Of a stretch of 64,000 bases of DNA, positions 57,342 through 64,000 are shown piece after piece (the first letter of the stretch is position 1; every line of letters starts with the position of its first letter). A model generated the notes under the pieces. The model made no database searches. It saw only the letters and a list, made by a program, of their open reading frames with translations, and was not told where the DNA came from. Made by a program: the position numbers and the translations under genes. Origin of the DNA: Cyanodermella asteris (lineage: Eukaryota; Ascomycota; Lecanoromycetes; Ostropales; Stictidaceae); NCBI GenBank assembly GCA_900618795.1, contig UYJD01000015.1, forward strand, positions 627,034 to 691,033. Reading direction: 5' to 3'.

Positions 57342-57685
57342 ACGCGAACGGGATTTACAGTCAAGAAATTGCGAGTAAAGTTGAAAGCCAGGGGCAGCAG
57401 AACCTGCTCTAGCACAAGTCCTTCTTTCTATTAACGAACTCAGTGCATATCATACATTCCATTTCAACATATCCGGTCCTAGCTGAGCTACAGCTATTCT
57501 TGGTCATAGCACATAAATACATGATCATCGCAAAAGAAGGGGTGCTTTCCTCGAAACTGCAAATAACGACTCCTTGCACCAAGCACTATTTATTAAGAAA
57601 GTGGGAAGCAAGCAAGTCATGCGACTGAAAATGTGTTGGCTCGTCCTGATTTCGTTTGTCCGCGAGCCGAAGCAGCCTAGCACGA
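57342..57685. other. Convergent 3' flank
   Basis: A 344-bp gap between the stops of the hypothetical gene and the tetraspanin. No gene is seen. Confidence 0.5.
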
Positions 57686-58465
57686 TCAAATGGCTCCACC
57701 AATTTTCTGGTCGATCAATTTGTAGCGTTCCTTCTCGGCGCGATCTTTGAGCAGGACAACGCCGGCGAGAAACATGACCGCGTCAACACCTGGGAAACAA
57801 GTCAGTCCAGCGCCCCGTGACCCCGACAAAGGTCTGATGACTTACCGGCGATGCCGAACATGGCTGTGAAGACAATATCCAAGACATTGTTGGTGTAGCT
57901 GGAGAAAGGCACAACACAACCTCCAAGCCTTTGTGCGGTAGCCGGATCGGTACAGATGTTGTCCTGTACAAAGGTTGTAGGTGTAGTCAAGTTGGTGAAA
58001 CCGCAGCAGTTGAAGAGGTTTTGTATCCTGCTCTGCTGTTGGGGAGCTGCGAGGGTCCAGACAGCCGACAAGTTCGCACGTGTTTGGAGTGTCGTAAACC
58101 ATATATTGAGACCGACAGCGAGTGTCAATATTGCGCAAAGCACGACCGCGTAGGTGAAGACTCGGAGCATGGTGGGTTTCTGCGATATAGTTGCAGGGAT
58201 CGAGATCAGAAACGCGACGAATACGAAGACGGCATCGGCAATGACCACTGTTCACAGCGGTCAGTTGGAGATGTAATAAGTACAATGGTGTCAGGATGTT
58301 ACCGTTCAATGGCGTATTTTGAAGGAGCATGTCCAGTGCCGCGTCGTTCTGAATGTTCATGGTCAATCCATTAGGCATGAACACGATTGCCGTCGCCAGT
58401 ATCAGGCATCCGAGCATGAGAAAGACGGCATCGATGGCGATGAAAGTGACCAAGACTTTATTCAT
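57686..58465 (-). CDS. Tetraspanin-family membrane protein
   Basis: A four-pass membrane organiser; fungal members act in polarised growth, infection structures or development. Three exons: 58465-58303, 58247-57846 and 57789-57686, giving 222 residues. Membrane segments: VTFIAIDAVFLMLGCLILAT, VVIADAVFVFVAFLIS, VFTYAVVLCAILTLAVGLNI and, spanning the last splice, TAMFGIAGVDAVMFLAGVVL. The large outer loop has the diagnostic CCG motif (LFNCCGFTNLTTP), with two further cysteines (NICTDP, GGCVVP) available for disulfides. The C-terminal tail is short and charged (LKDRAEKERYKLIDQKIGGA). I cannot place it with confidence in the Pls1, Tsp2 or Tsp3 group. Confidence 0.82.
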
Positions 58466-61400
58466 CTTGCTGGGTGGTGTGTTAATCAATGTGTTCTTCC
58501 AGAGAATCGTTCACGATAGGCGGATAGCGTCGCGGCCAACACAAGCGCGAGAGCCAGCAAAAGTCGTCCCAAACGTACACCAATCGAGCACAGCTCTGAT
58601 CAAGGTGTTTGCAGCTGTCCAAGTCAAGATATGAAGCGAAGAGAACAGAAATAGTCGCTCAGGAAGCGGCGAACAGCACCGTGGCCGCTAGGGCGCAAGA
58701 GCAAGCACGCACGAGGAAGAGAAAAGGCTCAGGAAAGAGAGACGGAGTGACAACAGACATAAGGACCAAGCGGAGGCGTGCTTAAGATGTATGCATTGGC
58801 ATGTTCATGCCATGCGCGCATGAGCACCGAACAGCTGGAAATAGGAGGTGGTGAGGAAAGCAGCGAGTTCATGCAGTCTCTCCGAAACCGACTCGGAGTC
58901 AATGCATAGTCCCATCGGAGTCGCTCTCCGAAACCCTTCTCGCTCTCGCGTTACTTCGGTCTAACGCCTGTATGATCAGCGAAACAAGCACGTTTGTTCA
59001 TTTGTCAAGATGACGTTGCTTTCGGAAACTTGTACTTGTGCATATCGGTGGTCGCATCGACCTCGTGCACTCACACGTACTACCCGACAGCGACGCATAT
59101 CTGCGAAGGCAAGTTGAGGAAGTCCGGTGTTGATTGACTGGCGTGATTCGGGCAGGCTCTGACGGCGAAGCCCGTCTTGCGCCCCAAAGCGAGTCTTTTC
59201 GACAAATGTTCACCATGAACAACTTGTAATCGAGGCACTGTGTGACTAGGCTGACCTGCCCTGTGCGTGGCTGCTCGCAACGGCACGCAATCAAAATTCC
59301 AGAGACTTCTGGTCGAGAGGTGGCTGGCATGCACGTTATGGAGGCGGTCACTCTGCCGCCCCGATGATGGTAAGAAGCTCAGTTTTGCTTGTACGATACT
59401 CCGAGTAGGAGACCGAAGTTTCGCTCATGCAACTTTGAGTTTGATACCCGACCAAGGATCGCGGGCCGAGCGGATTGCACGCTCAGGCCGAACTCGACAG
59501 GCTCAGCCCCCATCAATCCCGCCTTAGCATACTGTAATGACTCAAACCAGAAGTATTAGTACTAGTCTCCGTAATGTAGCGTGATGAGGAGCTGCCAAAC
59601 CGATTCGGGCCTCAAGATCTTAGCTAATGCTTGACGTTCCCGAGCTAACCACAGACGGGCACAACGCGTTTATGTACCTCTCGTCAGCTGTTTGCATGGT
59701 CCGGGGTTTACTCATAGCCACAACACGAACGCTAGCGAAGTAATGGGACTCATTGAAGCGTTCCCGCAATCACGTCACAGAGCACAGACATCATACATCC
59801 ACACAGTTTTGAGGAACCCCGCAATTTGTTGGCTGATGGTGGATGAGAATTCGCCTGCTGTCACTCAGATCTGAGCTTGAGCAGCTCGCCTAGTTCGAGG
59901 CTGTGCCAGGCATACGAACATCATCATTATCTGGACATCACGTGGCGTTCAGGCAGCTGCATTTCAGCATTGGAACGTAAGTAGTATGATACAAGGCAAG
60001 CTTTGCTTACTTACCCTACTTGACGAACGTGAAGCATCAGCACTATAGTCGGTTTGAGCTCATCTCCAGCCTTTGAGTGCGCTGAAAAATAGATGAACAT
60101 GCATGGTTGATTTGTCTGGCTGTGGAAAAGCTGGTAACCGTAATGAGGTAACCTCTAGTCCACCAGCGACGAGGACAAGTGCATCAGACTAAACCTACCT
60201 TTATGCTGGCCCCGACGGTCATGACCATGAACAAGAGGATTACGTCGGTTCCTCGACAAGTGATCCCTGTGTCTCGAGAAAATTAACTTGATTCCTGGGT
60301 TTGCGGCGCAGACGTAAAGAAAAAACCCTTGATTCGCTGCGCTGAAGGTCGACCGGCTCGTGCTGAGTTGAATCCAGCCGCACCGTGTGTTCGTATTTCT
60401 CCATGCTTGCCGCTGTGCCGTGCATGGTCGCGGTGCTGAATGCTGATAGCAAGATAATCTTGCTGCAGACTGACGGCTGTACCAGACATGGCCGCACTCG
60501 AACATCAGCAAATCAATCAATGAAAACTGCCACCTGGACTTACCCTATAGCAAGGCTATGAAACGTCAAATCTGTTTTTGGCCCATATTGTCCACCGCGG
60601 AGTAAATCGACGTGTTCGTTCTTTAGCTCATTGACAAGCGCAGGTCAACGCAGCGAGAGCACTGACTTCCAGCGCCTTTACATTAACAGTAGTAGGATTT
60701 GAGCCTTCATGCGCGATTGCGAACTAGCAAGGTACAGTGATCCGCTATAAGGATTTGATGTTCCACGCCCTTGCTGGAAGACTTGTCATCCCTCGGTGCA
60801 TCGAAGAGCTCAGTAATCAAGGCCGAAAGGTTGCTTATGGCTTCGCAGGGGCACGGGCCAGTCCAAAGGATCGGCCGGATCTTCATTCAACCATATGACG
60901 GAAGTCTGCAAAGCCTGGTGGTACAATCAAGGTAATTTGAAATGTCCGGTCCAAGAGGTCTCCCACTCTTTCATCATTGATTTCGATCTCAAAACAATGT
61001 ACAGTAGTCATCCGCCCGATCGTCATCGCCTTATTGACTAGGCCACCTTCGTGCGAAGCAAAGAAACCGGAAACCAGCCCGTGGTGGGATCCTACTGCTG
61101 CAAACCCTGCAATGATGGTCCCCAGCCGACTTGTAGTCACCTCACCGACACGAAAAACGAGTCTGGTATCCGCAAGAGGATCGGTAGTCTCATCCCACAG
61201 GGCTGTGCACGCGCCGATCTACATCCGTTACTCCCGTTCCCACTCACACGCTCGCACTAAACAACGGATCTTCGAAGAATGTTCCACCGTGGAGCTTATT
61301 TGCTTAATTGCAAAAATTACAGGCTCGCTTCCACCTTCGACTCCATCCCTTGGTGAGGACGCATGTATCGTGGGGCTGTGCAAGCCAGCAAGAGTGACCT

Positions 61401-62175
61401 GCCCACCTACGGCTTGCCGTAAACGGAAGGACTTTCCCCAATGATCGTTCGAGTTTTTACGCAGGCCGACTCAGCCAGCCTGTGCAACAGCCAGTGGTGG
61501 ACTGGAGAGCACATTTTGCTAGACCGATGAGCAACCCATTCACGGGGCGCAGCTGTACTCGGAGCTTGAAGAGCCAATCACACCACCTTCGTCACAATGT
61601 CGGCTGAGGGTCGATGATGTGGATATTGGCTGTCGACCAACACGACGTAGCCTGGATTGTTCAAAAACATGCTACGTGATTCGGGTCCATTGAACTTTGA
61701 CCCGCGCCTCATGAAGTCCTTTCGAATCCAGCTTTGACTAGCTGGCGACAAGTGGTTCGAGGTGCATTGCTGACAAGATAGTATCGAGACATTAACAGCC
61801 GCTCGGTACCCAAATGTGAGGCGAGAGAGCTGGTGATGACTACGGCAGGCCTCACTGCATTGACAGTCGCCAACTTGCTTACTGCATAATTCAAGCTCCT
61901 CTGTTCATGTCAGCCTCAAAGGTACAGAGAATGCACCACGTACGCGAAATACGTGGTACCAGGCTGACAAGCGAGCTTGTGCCTGCTCTTGCATATCTTT
62001 GCTCACATTTAACATCCAGGTGCTCGACTTGGCAAAGCACTACCGACTCTGCACGCCGGATCAAAGGGAAGACCGACATCATACAGAAAGATATAGAGCT
62101 CCCTTGAGATCCGCTCGATCCACTGGTCTGCAAGTCTCCAACAGCACCACCATAGAACGATTTGCAACTCTCCAG
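58466..62175. other. Gene-poor region of 3.7 kb
   Basis: The longest stretch without a firm gene. It contains the tetraspanin promoter, one protein-like minus-strand frame (60883-61218, listed separately) and otherwise only short frames. No tRNA-like B box, tandem repeat or transposon terminal repeat was noticed by eye. Confidence 0.4.
60883..61218 (-). other. Protein-like open frame, possible exon or gene remnant
   Basis: Not recognised. A 111-codon minus-strand stretch opens after a TAG at 61221-61219, which also reads as a TGTAG splice acceptor, and ends at 60883. It reads like a folded protein: TTDPLADTRLVFRVGEVTTS, then LGTIIAGFAAVGSHHGLVSG, then EIEINDERVGDLLDRTF and ITLIVPPGFADF. No ATG start is near its beginning, and I found no convincing upstream exon. 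It may be the last exon of a decayed gene, or chance. Confidence 0.25.
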
Positions 62176-63375
62176 ATGCTTGCAACGCGTCCGACCTCGG
62201 TGAATCTCAGTGCTCCCTCCCACTGCCAGGCTATGCCCTCTGAGAAGCATCTCGGCGTCACGCGGGACACTGGCTCCTCCGGTATCAGTAGAAGATCGTC
62301 GACGTCGAGCACGCATGGGGGCAAGGATCCAGGGTTGACCAAGCCTAAGATCACGAAAAGTCGAAACGGTGAGTCTGAAGATGCGACTTGTCCCTGTTTT
62401 CCAAACGCTAATTATCTTTGAGGCTGCATCACATGCAAGGCAAAACGTTTAAAATGCGACGAGACGAAACCGACATGCCTACAATGCAAGAAGCGAAATG
62501 TCGATTGCGGAGGATACAAGAAAAATTTCAAGTGGAAGTCCTTTGACGAGTCGTCGTTCAGCGGCGAAGGAAGTAGTAAAGGTGAGCTTCTTCTCCAATC
62601 CTGACAAGGTCGATGCTCATCTTCCAGCACAGCCCGAGACCTGCAGCCAAATACTGACTCTGGTCTGCTCACATCCTCGTCGGCTCCCCAACGCCCGTCA
62701 AGCCCAATTTTATCAGCTACGTTCGCGCAATCGCAAGCTTTTGCTACGACAGACGCAATGTCAGCTTCGCATCCTGCCGTGCCGTCCTTACAGGTCCCGC
62801 AGAGGTCACGAGGATTTTCACAATCATCCCACGTCTCGCAATTTGATGCAGGTGCAACACAAGAGCATCTGAACGTGCCCGTATTGCCCGGTGATCCAGA
62901 TCATCATGAGCAGGGCGGGAATCATGTCACACCCGAAGCATACGCTACCTTTGATTATGAGCCCGATTTTGATCTGTCCTCCGCCGAAGTTGAGGCTATC
63001 GTGGCTCATGGTACGCACCCTCATATGACACAAGCTGGATTCTACCCCACAGTCGCTAGCACAGGTTACGGAAATGTAGATCCACAGGCAATCCCGAGCA
63101 TGAGCATCGGTTACCAACAAGCACAGTTGATGAATATGCCAACGAGCCAAGCTTTATCTCCAATCTACGGCCAACAGCAATTCATAGATTTGGCGATGTC
63201 GGCTCAGTATGTCGATGGCCAGCTGGCATGGCCGCTGGAGCCTTCCGGGCAAGACGGTCTTGACGATCAGGCACTGCAGCAGGCTATGGGTGAACTGATG
63301 GCGCAGCAGCAGGAAGCAGCCAGAAGCGGAATGGATAATCCATCCGTTTCGCGATCTCGTTCGTCCCGCAAATAG
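62176..63375 (+). CDS. Zn2Cys6 transcription factor
   Basis: A fungal binuclear-zinc-cluster regulator that binds DNA in the nucleus. Three exons: 62176-62368, 62423-62581 and 62633-63375, giving 364 residues. The zinc cluster is made only after splicing: exon 1 ends in KITKSRN and exon 2 gives GCITCKAKRLKCDETKPTC, with the six cysteines at about 66, 69, 76, 83, 86 and 93. GGYKKNFKWKSFDESSF follows. Exon 3 must use the CACAG acceptor at 62632 to join SSK to ARDLQPNTDSG and stay in the long frame. The tail is Gln/Ser/Pro-rich, like an activation region (QAQLMNMPTSQALSPIYGQQ), and ends in a basic SRSRSSRK. No fungal-specific TF middle domain is seen. The start is uncertain; ATG 62233 is an alternative. 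Confidence 0.75.
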
Positions 63376-63898
63376 TACACTTGTTACGCGTCAGCCCAGC
63401 CCAGTTCAGTGGCTGATACAGGATGGTGCGCTTGCAGCGCTGCAATGCTACGTTCCAACCGTACCACATACTGACCACGTGATACGTTGCGGTACAAAGT
63501 AAGTGGTTCGTTGCAAAGGTACGTCTGCCAAAGTGCCTCCACGAGTGCTTGTTGAGAGTCAAGAGGACGTGCGATTTGAGCATTGGCCACCAGTCCAGAT
63601 CAAAAGCGAGGCAAGCTTATGTACCTTGCATTTCATCCTACCGTCAGTGCCTCTTTCGGAAGGTCAGGACGATCGCCGAGCTGGACCAAAAGACTATCAA
63701 GTTGCAGCAGACTGAGGCAATGCCCCATCTGCAGCACTTGGCCTGCAAGTCAAGCTTCTCGATATTCTTGAGCCGAGGGGCATTATAGGAGAGCAAGATG
63801 AACATTAAGACACGGCGCCCCCTGGTTGCCTGCTCTGGTGAGCTGGTCTTCCTGTCGATATCACTGTCTGTGATCAGGATTCCGAGAACGCCGCCAAC
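63376..63898. other. Intergenic region of 0.5 kb
   Basis: Short frames only. It should hold the promoter of the secreted-protein gene at the right edge. Confidence 0.4.
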
Positions 63899-64000
63899 AT
63901 GATGAGACCATCCATCCTCCTTGCGTGCCTGGCTACGCCGCTGGCATCAGCACTTCCACAGCTGGTCTCAGGCCTATCGAACACCCTGGGCCAGGTTCGC
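63899..64000 (+). CDS. Start of a secreted-protein gene, cut by the window edge
   Basis: Only 34 codons are visible. MMRPSILLACLATPLASALP is a convincing signal peptide with cleavage likely after ASA, followed by QLVSGLSNTLGQVR. The mature protein lies outside the window, so the family is unknown. The second ATG (63902) may be the start. Confidence 0.5.
   Translation, partial: MMRPSILLACLATPLASALPQLVSGLSNTLGQVR

Noticed and set aside
61709-61894. Short minus-strand ORF with a plausible-looking start
   Set aside because: It begins at TTG and has no neighbours, domain or splice support.

Overview
The window is a gene-dense stretch of nuclear DNA from a filamentous ascomycete (Pezizomycotina). 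A Dothideomycete is my best guess, but that is inference. Genes carry short introns of about 45-70 nt with GTRNGT donors and CTAAY-like branch sites. The content mixes core eukaryotic genes with fungal-specific families: a SidF/SidL siderophore transacylase, a UstYa/DUF3328 protein, a fungal rhodopsin-domain membrane protein, Zn2Cys6 and S1/P1 nuclease genes. There are two 25-N assembly gaps (11522-11546 and 24710-24734). I saw no tRNA, rRNA, CRISPR array or recognisable transposon.

Left part (1-24.2 kb) is housekeeping: cAMP phosphodiesterase PDE1, eIF2B gamma, prefoldin subunit 4, SWC5, a secreted S1/P1 nuclease, tRNA-dihydrouridine synthase DUS1, a LAMMER kinase, the pre-mRNA 3'-end endonuclease YSH1, TAF4 and a SidF-like hydroxyornithine transacylase.

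Middle part (24.2-36.2 kb) is gene-poor and accessory: a hypothetical coiled-coil protein, then a UstYa-like protein divergently paired with a 56-residue secreted peptide gene, then a rhodopsin-domain membrane protein and a SAM methyltransferase. This set could be a minimal dikaritin-like peptide cluster, though the peptide lacks the usual repeated cores. It is the most plausible undescribed system here.

Right part (36.3-58.5 kb) is again housekeeping: Y-family DNA polymerase iota (with an apparent frame change), EAF3, a Cnl2/NKP2 kinetochore protein, an NmrA-like reductase, an SPX-domain phosphate transporter, importin beta KAP95, APC4, a hypothetical protein and a tetraspanin. EAF3 is unusual. 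The splice pattern giving a normal 324-residue protein needs a 1.2 kb intron, and that intron holds a 261-codon ORF with its own ATG that runs in frame into the MRG exon. The last 5.5 kb holds a 3.7 kb gene-free stretch, a Zn2Cys6 regulator and the start of a secreted-protein gene cut by the window edge.

All exon structures were built by hand from reading frames, splice signals and family resemblance remembered from training. They have not been checked against transcripts or databases.
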